Shown here: positions 14,200 to 25,037 of the stretch, piece after piece
Position numbering within the stretch: the stretch's first letter is position 1
Layout of the letters: each line of letters begins with the position of its first letter
Assembly: GCA_025765615.1 (NCBI GenBank)
Contig: JAIVFJ010000070.1
Span: 186,001 to 250,000 of the forward strand
Length of the DNA stretch: 64,000 nt
Source: Zopfochytrium polystomum
Taxonomy: Eukaryota; Chytridiomycota; Chytridiomycetes; Chytridiales; Chytridiaceae
Reading direction: 5' to 3'
Notes under the pieces: generated by a model
What the model was told of the DNA's origin: nothing
Databases searched by the model: none
Seen by the model: the letters and a program-made list of their open reading frames with translations, nothing else
Made by a program: the position numbers and the translations under genes

Positions 14200-14726
14200 A
14201 TTGTGATCGCCTAATTTGTCGGAAAAGATGCGGTGTTGGTGCTGCTGCTGCCGTTTGTGGTTTTGGCCGCTCGAGCCTAGTGCGGGATGGTTCACGCCGG
14301 CGCGTTTGGTGGTTGCGAGGTACGCGGCGAAAAAGGCGAGGACGACGACGCCGAGGAGCAGCGCGATGCGGCGGAGGTGGATCAGGTTGGGCAGCGTCTT
14401 TACTTACTTTTTTTTTTTATTGTTCGTTGCCGTCTTGCGCGGTGGTCGCAGTCAGTCGAATTTCCATCCTGCCCAGCTGCGATCGCTTTGAGGAGCCGAT
14501 CGATCTACTCGCAACCACTGCTGCAGAGGGAGCAGCCGACGTCGGGCAACACCGCTGTGAGCTGTTAGGGAGGAAGAGGGCAAGAAGTAACTTTGTTCGT
14601 TGCACGGACGCAGCGTGGAAGGCAGGACTGGTGATCCCCTTCGCTTTACTATCCCTCAAGGCTCAGTGCCAAAGTCGCCAACAAACCAACCCTTTTTGAG
14701 TCAAACCACACGAGAACCGGTAGACC
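14200..14726. promoter_or_regulatory. Divergent region between thioesterase and RPB9, with coding-like extension
   Basis: 527 bp between two divergent starts. The part nearest the thioesterase (14200-14410) is open on the minus strand in frame with it and looks coding (GC-rich third positions, a hydrophobic segment IALLLGVVVLAFFAAYLA). A 12-T run lies at 14408-14419. The rest, 14420-14726, shows no clear gene or TATA box. Confidence 0.45.
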
Positions 14727-15202
14727 ATGAGCGCGATCCAGTTTTGCCCCAACTGCAACAATATGCTCTATCCACGGGAGGATCGTGCCAATCGCCAGCT
14801 CGTGTTCCATTGCCGGCACTGCGGGTACTCCGATACTGCCTTGACGGAGCAGCAGTGCGTGTACAGGCATATTATCACCCACACCGCGATGGACCAAACA
14901 GTCGTCCGCGTCGATCTATCAAACGATCCAACATATCCTCGGGTTCGTACCGAATGCCCAAATTGTGGATTCGATGAAGCCGTTTTCTTCATGTCGAAAG
15001 CAAAGGGTCCGGACACAACAATGCAGGTTCGCTCGGACTCTTTCATGTGTCTGTTCGTCCGAACGGGCAGTGCTCCGTGCTCCGCTCATACCCATTTCTG
15101 TTTTGCTAGCTGTATTTTGCATGCTGTTCGGACCAGTGCTCTCATCGATGGACCGTCGATGTAAGGAGCGGCGCGCAAGGCCCGTCGGCTTATGCGGGAT
15201 AG
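14727..15202 (+). CDS. RPB9: DNA-directed RNA polymerase II subunit RPB9
   Basis: Exons 14727-15026 and 15110-15202 (83-nt intron, phase 0); 130 residues. The first zinc ribbon is CPNCNNMLYP...CRHCGYS (residues about 7-35) and the second is CPNCG...LYFACCSDQCSHRW. Between them are TEQQ and the DPTYPR linker typical of RPB9, and the block EAVFFMSKAKGPDTTMQ before the last Cys pair. RPB9 sits on the Pol II jaw and affects start-site choice and proofreading. The last metal pair is spaced oddly (CCSDQC rather than CxxC), and the tail after RWTVD is longer than usual, so a further intron starting at the GTAAGG after RWTVD cannot be excluded. Confidence 0.93.
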
Positions 15203-16015
15203 ATGGGAGGGGGACGACGTTCGGAGCTTTTCCCTTTTGTCCTGACGTGTCAATTTGGTAAATGCTATAAAAAGGGGAAGGACGTCAAAAGTAGCTTTAA
15301 AAAAACGTCGGTGAGTGTTCATTCCCTCCCCGTCCGCAGTTACTACCGCCCGCCCGTCAGCCGCGATGTGATGTTTAATCATTCATGCGTGTCATAAGAT
15401 GCAACAGGCGCCCGTGCACGTTGGCTCCGTCGCAGCCAGTTCTTGGCCGCGGCTGGAGTCGATTGCGTCGGACTCGCCTGCTTGCTGTGCTTAAAACGTT
15501 TCCAAAACAACTACGCTGATCTCCGAGTTCTTGCTCGGCTGGCTCTCCCCAATCCTACCTTGCATTGAGCTGCGATCGCCTGGCTCTTCTGACCCTCTTC
15601 ATGTCTCTTTCTAGGCCACACGAACCCTCGGGCGATCGCTGCTTTTCCTTCGTTTGCCCTTTTGTTTCTTCTTTTCTCTTTCTCCTTTGAAATAATATAA
15701 CAAGCCTGTGAGGCTCACACCTGAATGTCGATATCAATGTGGCCGTTCGCGTGCACGTGCCGAGTGGACTGGAGCAATCCTCCTGGGCAAACAGTTTCCA
15801 GAGTTTCCCAGGTTTTCTTGTTGCATTGCCCCACGGTGACGGACAAGATTGATCTTTTTCGATTTCCGTGGGGCCCTCAACCCGACTTGGCGCGCCCTCA
15901 ACCGGCCAAGAGGATCAGCAACAGAAGTGCGCTTCCCCACCCCATATACCAGGAATTGCCCCTTCCAAAGGCTATTTCTTCTCCCCCTCATTGCCGCTAG
16001 GAAGCAGGAGAAAGT
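15203..16015. other. Intergenic region upstream of the TBC gene
   Basis: 813 bp. A TATA-like CTATAAAAAGG lies at 15265-15275, too far from the proposed TBC start to be its simple core promoter unless a 5' non-coding exon exists. A frame from ATG 15725 is open to about 15997 but has no recognised content. The TBC gene's true first exon may lie here. Confidence 0.4.
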
Positions 16016-19000
16016 ATGAACCCGAATCCGCGTGTGCGCCCGCTGTGGGCAATCTCCAATGTCTCAATGCGCACCGCAGAAACGTCTGTTCTGGTTGGTT
16101 TTCTGGCCCTATGCGCGCGCGAGGTGGCTCCGTCTGGCGCAGAGGAAGACGATCTCGTCATGGAGGAAGTATTTGGCGACTCGGACACGAGGACGGAGGC
16201 TTCGAGCGTATCTGGGAACCCCCGCGCATCACCGATACCAACGGGTGCAGGAAAGGACCATGCTGTGCCATCGTCCACGCTGACGGTACCGCCCACGATG
16301 ACGCGCTCATCCTCAACACGGTCGAATGGTTCCGCTACGTCGACAAGGCAAGCTCGACAGATTGAGTCGCTGTTATTTGTTTGGTTTCCGAAGGGAAGCC
16401 TGTCCAAAACGGAGATTCAAACTCTTCGAGACGTTTGTGCCAGCAGCCGCACCGGTAAATATTCCATTCTATGTAACTTCCCGTTCTTGATGATTCCTTC
16501 CTCTCGATGGTGGAAAAGCCAAGCCCGCCCCACCGACACCGTCAAATCCGTTGCCGCCAGTCACTCCGCTTACTCCAATACTCGACCCTTCTGCCGCCTG
16601 GGTCAATGCAACCGATGCGGCCCTTGTTGTTCCGATCAAACAAATCCGCTGGATATCCCTTTCTTCTATTCTCACCATTGCCCAAGGCGGTGACTCTGCA
16701 CTTCTGGTGAAGCTGGGAGTAGAATTCACCGCCAATCTCGTGAAGAAAAACGGGAGCGCAAGTTCGTCGACTGAAAATTCCGAAGGAAATTCCGACCACC
16801 AGGAAGCCAATTCAACTATGGGCCTTCAAGGAGACGATGATGCAATCTACGAAGAGCTCTGGTTCGAACGTGATGAGGCGTACCGGGCCATCCTACTGAC
16901 ACAAGTGTGTGACGAACTGAACTGGTGGCTCGCCTCTGTGGGCCTTGGCTTGCGACTACTCCCTCCGCCAAAACGCCAAAAAAGGGTGGATGCCAGCGGC
17001 GAAGAGTTTGACGAGGATGCGGCAGCATCCTACTTTGAAATTGTCGACCGTGCTGTGTTGGCCGCATCGCCTTCCTCTGCAATCCTTGTGCCGCAAAGCC
17101 CGGGCGGCAAAGCCACTGATCGTGAATGGCCGGTAACGTTACCAATTTCGCAAGATTCTATGATATACCGCCTCGGCGCGTTTGGACTGGGAATGGCGGC
17201 ATCTATTGTCGGTCCTACAGTTTCGAATGTAAGTGTCGACCTCAAACTTGTCGAGCACGAGACTGCTTAGCGCAGCTGATAGAGTAAAAACAGAAAGTGG
17301 AAGATGTAGCCAGGACTGCGGCTTGGGACGTCATGGAAAGGTTTTCTCGAGTGACCAAGTTTGCCCAAAGCACAACTAGTAAGAGTCACTTTATTTTCAG
17401 TTGAGACCCACTAACGAATATTGGACAGGACAAGTCGTCGAACATCCGTATGCGCGACCCATCCTGCCACTGATCCCAACGCGCATAAGAGATTTCATTC
17501 TCTCATCCGTCGAAGCAGAGGCTCTTGTTAACGAGTACGATTCTGCGGGACATTACCTTTCTCGATTTGCGAACGAACTGCAATCACGTCTTCGGCCCAC
17601 GGCACAAAAACCAGACGCTCCAACAGTCGTCGACAAAACGCGAGATTTCGAAGTCATCTCCGTGAGTTACATTCCCAGTGTTCACTTGGATTCATTGCCA
17701 TTGTCTAGCCTTTGGCTTACTGATAATGTCCTCAACTCCAGGCTGGGAGAACTTCGAAGCGACTTGACACACCCATGGCGGCAGAGACTTGGATCGGTTT
17801 ATATGATAGAAACGGAGTCGTTTCGATTCCCAGCTTGGATGCGCGAAAGCTCATCTTTTACGCTGTAGGTGACTCGAATCGCCAATCCCAGAACTCGAAT
17901 GACCCATTACTCCCTTTCACAGGGTGTTGATGATGACATCCGTTGTGAAGTATGGAAGTACCTCCTCAAAGTCTACCCGTGGGATTCATCGGAACCTGAG
18001 CGACAGGAGATCATGGTTTTCAAGCGGTGCGTCGCTATGTTTCCACTTCTCTTAGATCGGTCTGAATTCTCACATGGGACTGGTTATACGTACGCGCGAC
18101 AGAATTCAGTACGATGACATGAAGCGTCAGTGGAAGCACATTCTGGAGGACGCCATGCTCAACCCGGAGGAGAATGAGAAAGGAAAATCACCTGCCGAGG
18201 AATCAGAAGGGTTTGCTGGTGACGAGCGAGAAGATGGCGATGTTGTTTCAAAAATTAAAGAGAGAAAGTACCGCGTTGGTAAGTCGATGGCGGGAAGCTT
18301 CCAGAGACCCTAAAAGCGTTTCGGATTCGCAGAAAAGGATGTTGTCCGCACAGACAGAACTGTGCCTTTTTTTGCAGGCTCGACAACGGATGAAGTTTCA
18401 TCAGGGCCCTCCTCAAGCACGTCACACGTCGTTGAGCCGCCCCGTGAATTCTCAAAGAACTTGGAAATGCTCAAGGACGTCCTCATAACGTACACAATTT
18501 ACAACTTCGAGCTGGGATACGTTCAAGGAATGAACGACCTTCTTGCTCCGCTTCTGGCTGTCATGCAGAACGAGGTTGATGCTTTTTGGTGTTTTGTCCA
18601 ATTTATGGAGACTGCGGTAAGATGCAAAGTCGCAATTTTTTAACTTTCAAGTACTGACATTTAACGCCAGAAATTCAACTTCTACCGTGATCAAAGTGGT
18701 ATGCGAAAGCAGCTTCACCTGTTGGAAAATTTGATAAAGTTGATTGATCCCCCGCTGTATGCCCACCTTGGTAAGTCAGTATAAAAAATCTGACCCCTCT
18801 GATCCGATTGAACTCTCTCAAAGATCGCATTGACAGCACCAACTTGTTTTGCTGTTTCCGCTGGCTCTTGATTTTCTTCAAAAGGGAGTTTGACTTTGAA
18901 AGCATCAAGAAGCTGTGGGAGGTTCGTTGAAGGCACAGCTGTTGTACAAATTCTTCAAATACGGACCTAACCTTTTCGTTCTTTGTTTCTCTCAGGCCAA

Positions 19001-19549
19001 CTGGTCCTGCCCGTTCACAAAAAACTTTAATTTGTTCATCGCCCTAGCGATTTTGAACAAGCACCGGCAGGCGATCATGACAGAATGCCTGGCATTTGAC
19101 GAAGCGCTGAAGGTGACCACCAAATTTACTTGATTTTTTGTTACTTACAGAGTCCCTCCCGATTTTTCAAGTTCCTCAATGGACTGTCTGGCAAAATAGA
19201 CCTTGACGACATTCTCAGGCGGGCCGAAGTCCTCTTCGAGGTCTTCCGTGAAGCGATAACGATCGAGGCGTGGGAACGGCTTGGCGTCAACATCGAGACT
19301 GGTTTGTCCAAAGGCGATATCGGCTCCGAACAAACATCTTCGTTAACCGGCGCGGGGGACCGCGTCGGCCGTTCAACGGAAGTGCAAACTTCTGCAGAGC
19401 GGTCGACGTCCTCCGGGTCTGCTGCCGGACGTGCGCCGAGGTCGCAGTCGCGGTCCAAGTCCATGTCACCGCGTCGCCGTGGACGGCCCGATCAGGTGGA
19501 CGAGCAGGGTCTTTGGGAACTTTTGGAGCTGTTGCACCGCGACGACTGA
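16016..19549 (+). CDS. TBC-domain Rab GTPase-activating protein, Gyp7/TBC1D15 type
   Basis: Exons 16016-16454, 16519-17228, 17294-17378, 17429-17661, 17742-17864, 17923-18026, 18103-18278, 18333-18616, 18671-18770, 18824-18921, 18996-19112, 19172-19549; about 948 residues. The N-terminal half resembles the TBC1D15 regulatory region (PIKQIRWISLSSILTIAQ, then RVTKFAQS and ARPILPLIPT). The TBC domain runs from ETWIGLYDRNG through EVWKYLLKVYPWDS, the Arg-finger motif EKDVVRTDRT, the Gln-finger motif ELGYVQGMNDLLAPLL, NEVDAFWCFVQFM, NLFCCFRWLLIFFKREF and FLNGLSGKID. Both catalytic fingers are intact, so it should stimulate Rab GTP hydrolysis in endosome or vacuole traffic. The tail is Ser/Arg-rich. 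The start is weak: the first 100 residues match nothing I know, and upstream exons may exist. The last acceptor could also be 19150 (seven residues longer). Confidence 0.88.
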
Positions 19550-19831
19550 GCGGAGGGGGACTTTTGACGGCTTAAGAGGGGGAGTGGAAATGGAAGCAAG
19601 GGTTGGAGGTTTGGTTTTCAGCAATGTCCTGGTGTTCCCTGGGCCACAAGTTGTTCTGAACATGCTTTGCTACAAACGTTTCTCTGGAGCGTTTTCAAAG
19701 TTTATTATTTGTTAGTCCTTCTGAAAAAGCGCACTGCAGTATCGGAAATCCAAACGAGAAAAGTACAATTGTGGAGACGAAGGGAATTGAATGTTGGAGT
19801 GAACAAAAACGGGGACTGTCGATTTCTTCGA

Positions 19832-22036
19832 TTACTTTGAACGGAGCTCTTGATCGTGGTCCATCAGCGAGACGGCGGAGTAAACCACTGGGTCAACGTC
19901 GTCTCCCGGTGCTTGCTTCGGCTTGGCCGGTGCCGCTTTCGCCTTTGCTTTGGGCTTGGCGTTCGGCTTTGGCGCCGGCTTTGGCTTTGGCTTGGGCTTG
20001 GGCTTTGGCTTGGGTTTGACGTCGACTGCGTCATCGTCGTCCAGAAAATCCAGCCAACTGGGCTGCTCCTTCCGACCGGACGCTTTCGCGTCGCGCGCGG
20101 TGGCGGTGGTCTGTGGCTTTTTGGGCTTTGGCTTTGGCTTTTGGGAGAGTTTGGGCTTTGGCTTGGGCTTGTCGTCGTCGCCGTCGTCGTCTGCGTCAAC
20201 AAAGTCGAGCCACCCTGCTCCCCTCTTTCGCCCCGGCGCCTTGGCTTCTCGCGCCTTCCCAGCGGACTTGGCGCTCGGCTTTGGCTTTCGCTTTGGCTTT
20301 GGCTTTGGCTTCGGTGCGGCTTTGGGTTTGGGATTGTCGTCGACGTCGTCGACTTCGTCCAGAAAATCGAGCCACCCGCCGCCCCGTTTGCGTCCCGGCG
20401 CCTTGGCTTCTCGCGCCTTCCCGGGGGACTTGGCGCTCGGCTTTGGCTTCGGCTTTGGCGCGGGTTTGGGCTTGGGTTTGTCGTCGTCCTCGCCTTCGTA
20501 TTCTAGGAAGTCGAGCCACGCCGCCAGCTTTTTGCGCCGCACTTTCGCCTCTCGCTCCTTGCTGGGGGACTGCGACTTCTTCTTTTTCTTGCCATTGTGC
20601 TTGCGCTTTGGCTTTGGTTTTGGCTTTGCCTTCGCCTTCGTGGAATCGTCGTCGTCGTCGTCAAGGAAATCGAGCCATCCGGGCCGCTTCTTGCGCCCAG
20701 GTGCCTTTGCCTCACGCGACTGGCCAGGCGACTTTGGCTTTTTCTTGCCGAACTTGCCCTTTTTCTTGCCCTTCTTCCGGCCCTTTCGCTTGTGTTTGTG
20801 CTTGTGCTTGGGCTTGTCGTCGCCTTCGTCGTCGTCGTCGAGCAAGTCGAGCCATCGGTGCTTTTTGCGATGCTGCTTCGCCTCCCGTGCCTTACCGGGG
20901 GACTTTCGCTTTTTACCCTTTTTTCTGCCTTTCTTGCCCTTCTTTCTGCCCTTTTTGCTTCGTTTCTTCTTGCCGCCGTGCTTCGTCTTCACATCCTTGT
21001 TCTTGTAGGTCGGCAGTCCACGCGCTGTTGCTGCGGCGCTCTTGTCCTTGGCCTTGTCCGCCTCTTTTTGCTTTGAACCGTCCACGGTCTTGCCCTTCTT
21101 CTTTTTCGCCTCCTCCTCCTCCTTTGCCTTCTTCTTCTTCCGGCGCTCGGCCAGCACCTGCCTCAGCGACTTGACAACAATGGACGGCTTGCCGGCTTCG
21201 GCCGACCGCGCAATCTGTGCTCCAGTCGGAGTTACTGACTTGCCGTCCTTTGCGCCGCCGCCCTTGTTCTTGTTCTTCTTGTGGGCAGTCCACTTTGTGA
21301 TAAAGGCGTCCATCTTGGCCTTGCGCTGCGCATCCGTCAGGTTGGCGTTCGGGTCGGTCTTCTTCTTCTTGCCGTCTTTGTCGTCCTTCTTCTCGTCCTT
21401 CTTGACGTCCTTCTTCTTGTCGTCATCGTCCTTGTCTCTCTCGCCCCGGTGCTTCCGCTTTCCGCCATGCCGGTGTCTGTGGCGATGGCGGTGCTTCTTG
21501 GGCCCGTCTTCGTCGTCGTCGAGGGACGAGAGGTCGTCATCGTCGTGGTGACGGTGCTTCTTTCGGCTGCCGCGACCCTTGCGATTCCTCCTTCTCCTCC
21601 TCCTCCTTCTTTTCTTCTCCTCGTCGTTGTCCTCGTCCGTCTTCTTCTTGTCCCCGTCCTTGCCCTTCTTGCCATTGTCCTTGTCGCCATCTCCGCTGGG
21701 CTTCTTTGCGGGCGCCGGAGTTGGGGTGGCAACAGCTGACGTCGGCGGCGACGATGAGGACGACGACGCTCCGCGTGGCTTGGCGGGGGCCGGGGCGGGT
21801 GTCGGTGGTGGCGGCTTCGGGGCGGCTGCGGCGACGACGGCTTTCTTGGTGTCTTTGCCTTTGTCAGACACCGGCGCCGGCGGTGCCGGCACCGCTGCGG
21901 CCTCGGCGGCGGCGGCGTCGGCGGGGCCCAAGGACGGGGATACGACTAGGACCGCGGCCAGGGCGGCTGCGAGGATGGCGAGGACGATGTGGGCCAGAGC
22001 GATGGCGGCGCGCGGGGAACGAGGGTAGGCCCGCAT
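19832..22036 (-). CDS. Secretory Lys-rich protein with six WLDFL-type tandem repeats
   Basis: Single minus-strand frame, 734 residues from the ATG at 22036. Residues 1-45 are a signal peptide or signal anchor: basic MRAYPRSPR then AIALAHIVLAILAAALAAVL. Then comes a Pro/Ala/Lys-rich segment and a very Lys/Asp-rich stretch with KKRRRRRRRR and His-rich runs. The C-terminal part (about 20900 down to 20020) has six diverged units of about 45-58 residues: REAK, then a GRK/RKK dibasic block, then WLDFLDDDD, then a (KP)n linker. WLDFL sits near 20848, 20672, 20510, 20368, 20205 and 20050. No known domain recognised. The arrangement (signal peptide, repeats, dibasic sites) recalls Kex2-processed repeat proteins of fungi, which is a hypothesis only. 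Extreme composition could also fit a cell-wall or matrix protein. An upstream in-frame start is possible, but 22036 places the signal peptide first. Confidence 0.72.
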   Translation of the reverse strand: MRAYPRSPRAAIALAHIVLAILAAALAAVLVVSPSLGPADAAAAEAAAVPAPPAPVSDKGKDTKKAVVAAAAPKPPPPTPAPAPAKPRGASSSSSSPPTSAVATPTPAPAKKPSGDGDKDNGKKGKDGDKKKTDEDNDEEKKRRRRRRRRNRKGRGSRKKHRHHDDDDLSSLDDDEDGPKKHRHRHRHRHGGKRKHRGERDKDDDDKKKDVKKDEKKDDKDGKKKKTDPNANLTDAQRKAKMDAFITKWTAHKKNKNKGGGAKDGKSVTPTGAQIARSAEAGKPSIVVKSLRQVLAERRKKKKAKEEEEAKKKKGKTVDGSKQKEADKAKDKSAAATARGLPTYKNKDVKTKHGGKKKRSKKGRKKGKKGRKKGKKRKSPGKAREAKQHRKKHRWLDLLDDDDEGDDKPKHKHKHKRKGRKKGKKKGKFGKKKPKSPGQSREAKAPGRKKRPGWLDFLDDDDDDSTKAKAKPKPKPKRKHNGKKKKKSQSPSKEREAKVRRKKLAAWLDFLEYEGEDDDKPKPKPAPKPKPKPSAKSPGKAREAKAPGRKRGGGWLDFLDEVDDVDDNPKPKAAPKPKPKPKRKPKPSAKSAGKAREAKAPGRKRGAGWLDFVDADDDGDDDKPKPKPKLSQKPKPKPKKPQTTATARDAKASGRKEQPSWLDFLDDDDAVDVKPKPKPKPKPKPKPAPKPNAKPKAKAKAAPAKPKQAPGDDVDPVVYSAVSLMDHDQELRSK
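20020..20900 (-). repeat. Six protein-coding tandem repeats (REAK ... WLDFLDDDD ... KPKP)
   Basis: Repeat array inside the secretory Lys-rich protein. Unit length varies from about 47 to 58 codons because of the KP linker. The core Trp-Leu-Asp-(Phe/Leu)-(Leu/Val) and REAK/RDAK are kept in all six units. Confidence 0.85.
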
Positions 22037-22199
22037 TTTTGGCTGGCGGTGGGCGCCGTTGCTGGGTGATGGATGGATGAGGAGGGGCCGGGGAGGGGGA
22101 ACGAGCAGGCAGACACGCAGCTCCCCCCGAAAACAGGCAGACAAAACAAACACACAGCGGCTGACAGAGTCGTTTCTTTTTTTGTTTCCCCCTGTTTTG

Positions 22200-22400
22200 T
22201 ATGGCTCCTATCTATCTCTCTGTCTCTGTCTCTGTCTCTCGCTCTCTCTCTCTCTCTTTCTTCCTCGTTCCCTGTTTGTCTGTCGTCGGCCGGATGTCTG
22301 TCTGGTCGCAAAGAAGAAAACAACAATCCGCAAAGAAACAAACCACAGCAGAGAGACAGACAGGCAGACAGACAGACAGACAGAGACAGATGGACTGATG
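22200..22400. repeat. TC-rich tract and (CAGA)n microsatellite
   Basis: A (TC)n tract at about 22213-22262 and (CAGA)n at about 22353-22390, in the 5' flank of the Lys-rich protein gene. Confidence 0.85.
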
Positions 22401-25037
22401 GGCAGATGACAACATGACAAATTCGGCGCTTCTCTTCTCTTCCTGCCATTCAGACACTGGCCTAAAGTGAGACACGCCCGTTGTTGCGCGGGAAAAAAAA
22501 ACGCAGCAGAAGTACACCCGCCGGCCGCACGGCGATACAGAACAGGCAGGCTGTCTTCTGGTAAAGACTTCCCTCACTGCTCTTCGCTTGTCGAGGTCCT
22601 ATGCCTCCTCCTCACGTCCATGACTAAAAATGTCCTACATGGTTTGACAGAGAAGCGAGCGTTGTCGAGAGGAACTTTGTTGTACGCGATTGCACTCTCT
22701 TCAGTTTTCAGTCTGAAATTCTATTCACGAGAGATTGATCCCTGATCCTTTTCCGCTGCAGCACAACAACAGCGCTTTAATTAAAAAGGTCTTCCTCCAA
22801 ATAGCTTTTGCGAAATCCACTTATGAATCAAGACACCTTCCCTTCAAATCTTCGTTCCAGTTGACCATTTGGACCCCTACATGGCAATATTGATATTGAG
22901 GTTTGAGCGAAATAAACGGCCTCATCCCCTTACGAGTTGGCAGGCCCCGAGCTCCCCTGTGCGATCTGGACCCTCCCCATCCAATCCAACATGATCTTTG
23001 GTCGATTCTTCATGTGTGGTGAAATTTTCAGACAGCAACGTGGCCTTTGGAAGAAGGAAAGTCATACCTGCAAAAGATAGCAAATGTGATATCCAAAAAT
23101 TGTGATATCACATATGGTATCCTGACTTTGACACCCCGCCACTCATCCAAAAATGCAGGTCATGATCTGAAATTTTGCGAGCAGCTTCAACAAATCCGCT
23201 TTCTACTCATCTTAATTTCGTGATTTCGCTTAGAAAACAACCAACCATGAAATTGCGCAACAAACGGAAACCACCACAGACCCAAATCTGTCAAAAACAG
23301 CTTGGTGAAATTCGGAAAGAAGATATCCACTTAGTTCGCCGAAACCACTCCATCGAAGCCCCCTCAACACTCTCACACCATTCCAACAGAAACGCTTTTC
23401 TGTACTTCAATGCACACCATCGCAAGTGCTCACACTCACCCTCGTCGCCTACGTCAGCACTGTGGACACACATTTTTGCTTGCCCTGACCCAGTGGCGGT
23501 AAAGACAGAATACCGCTCCTCAGACGCATTTTTCCGTGGCCTATGCTTCTCCGGGGCGATCTTCCTGTATTTTATTTCGCTGAGTGAGTCCATCAAAAAT
23601 CAACTGGATCCTTATTGCGACTTTCTTAAAGTCGTTCTCCGTTCACAGACAGAATGTTCTTCAGTGCGGAAGAAGGTTTCAAGATTCTTGGTCGTTTTTT
23701 CAGTCTCCATTCATCAATTCCTAAACCGCGCTTTCGGACCGTACGACCGTCTGTAAGGCGGTGGCAGTAGTGACCGATGGAAAGAGATCATCAGCGCTAG
23801 CACAGTTGCGGCGAATGGGCGGCAGACTCGAATGAGATTGCTGCAGAAGATGGGGCCAACGCTGAACCAACAATCAGCGAAGGCAGCCCAGGCAAGGCGA
23901 GGGGCTGCCGCACGAGGTCTGTGTCGGGGCATAATCGGACGAAGCGACAGCCTACGTTTGAGACGTCTGCTTGTTGCGAAAGATGGCCGAAATTCAGCTA
24001 CTAGGCCCGCGTCTGCGCAGGAATAGACGAAGCGATGACTTATGCACAAAGCGACTGGTTGTTGCGAGACAGGGCCAGTATCAGGGCAGGAACTGATGAA
24101 ACGGCAGCTTACACATGAGGTGAAGAGGTGCGCGCGATTGGCCGGGGTCAGGGCAGGAACCGACGAAGTAGCAGCTGGCGCAGTAGGCGATCAGCTGCCG
24201 CGGTGGAAGCCAGCAGCAAAATCGACCGAGGCACCGTCGGCCCGGAGAAGTCGATTCGGCTTCCCGGAGAAAGTCAGCAAATGCTATTTTGAGAAAAGCT
24301 GTGATTGTGACTGGAGGCGTCCATTGGAACGCCAAACAAGCAATTGAAGTCCGAGGGTCGGAACGGAACATTTCGACGATCGGCACGCGCAGCCTCGGCT
24401 GTCACGACAGAACCAGGGCACCGGACCCAAGGGGCGGGCCACGCGGAAAGAACTGGCAAAGAAGGTCGGATTCGCCCAGTGGACAAGAGGGGACCCCCGA
24501 GACCGGAAAGCGCAAAAGATTCGGCCGAAGTAGCCGTAGAATGGGGACGATGGCCCTGGCTATTGAGCGAGGAGCCTACTGAAGGCTGCGGAGGGTCAAG
24601 CACCGATGCTAGGAGCTCCACTTCCATCGAGGCGACGTGTAGAAATGCGTGGACAGTGACTTGTTGCAAAGGGGTGACATGTGTCGAAGTGCACGCAAGC
24701 AGGGCGACCCGTGCACGACCAGAACACGCCAGGCGATGCGCAATGTACTACGCAAAAGAGGAGAGCCGGAGATACTTGGGTCAAGTCCTGGAAATCAAAA
24801 GGGTGGGGCCCTTATTGCCTCAATCATCTATCCATGTAGACAGAGGGAAGTTGAAGCACACGACAAGCAGACACTGCCTCTTGGCAGGGAAGAGCCCACC
24901 GAAAGAAAGGTAGAAGACAGACTGGCAGACAGGCGGACCAGTGGACAGACAGACAGACCGACAGACAGGCAGGCCACGGCTAGACGCTCACACGAATCGA
25001 ACACGCCGTCGATCGTCATCGTCCCTCGATCATCATC
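22400..25037. other. Gene-poor interval
   Basis: 2.6 kb with no gene I can support. Several frames of 60-190 codons exist on both strands but lack recognisable motifs, splice-linked continuations or consistent codon use. It contains a near-palindromic GTGATATC...GTGATATCAC at 23078-23110, the decayed repeat described separately, and (CAGA)n at about 24935-24975. Confidence 0.5.
23930..24200. repeat. Decayed tandem repeat, period about 68-87 bp
   Basis: A GACGAAGCGACAGC-like core recurs at 23938, 24025, 24093 and 24161, the last two preceded by GGGCAGGAAC. Copies are strongly diverged. Confidence 0.5.

Noticed and set aside
14417..14659. Minus-strand frame of 80 codons as the first exon of the thioesterase
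   Set aside because: It ends in TAA before any usable donor, so it does not connect to the downstream frame.
19850..21739. Several long plus-strand frames (up to 360 codons) over this interval
   Set aside because: They are antisense mirrors of the Lys/Pro/Asp repeat gene, made of Gly, Leu, Phe and Ser strings. The minus frame has the signal peptide and the phased repeat.
23175..23756. Plus-strand frame of 193 codons in the gene-poor interval
   Set aside because: AT-rich, no motif, no splice-linked continuation and codon use unlike the real exons.
24344..24913. Plus-strand frame of 189 codons
   Set aside because: No recognisable domain, and overlapping minus frames are equally open; not enough to call a gene.
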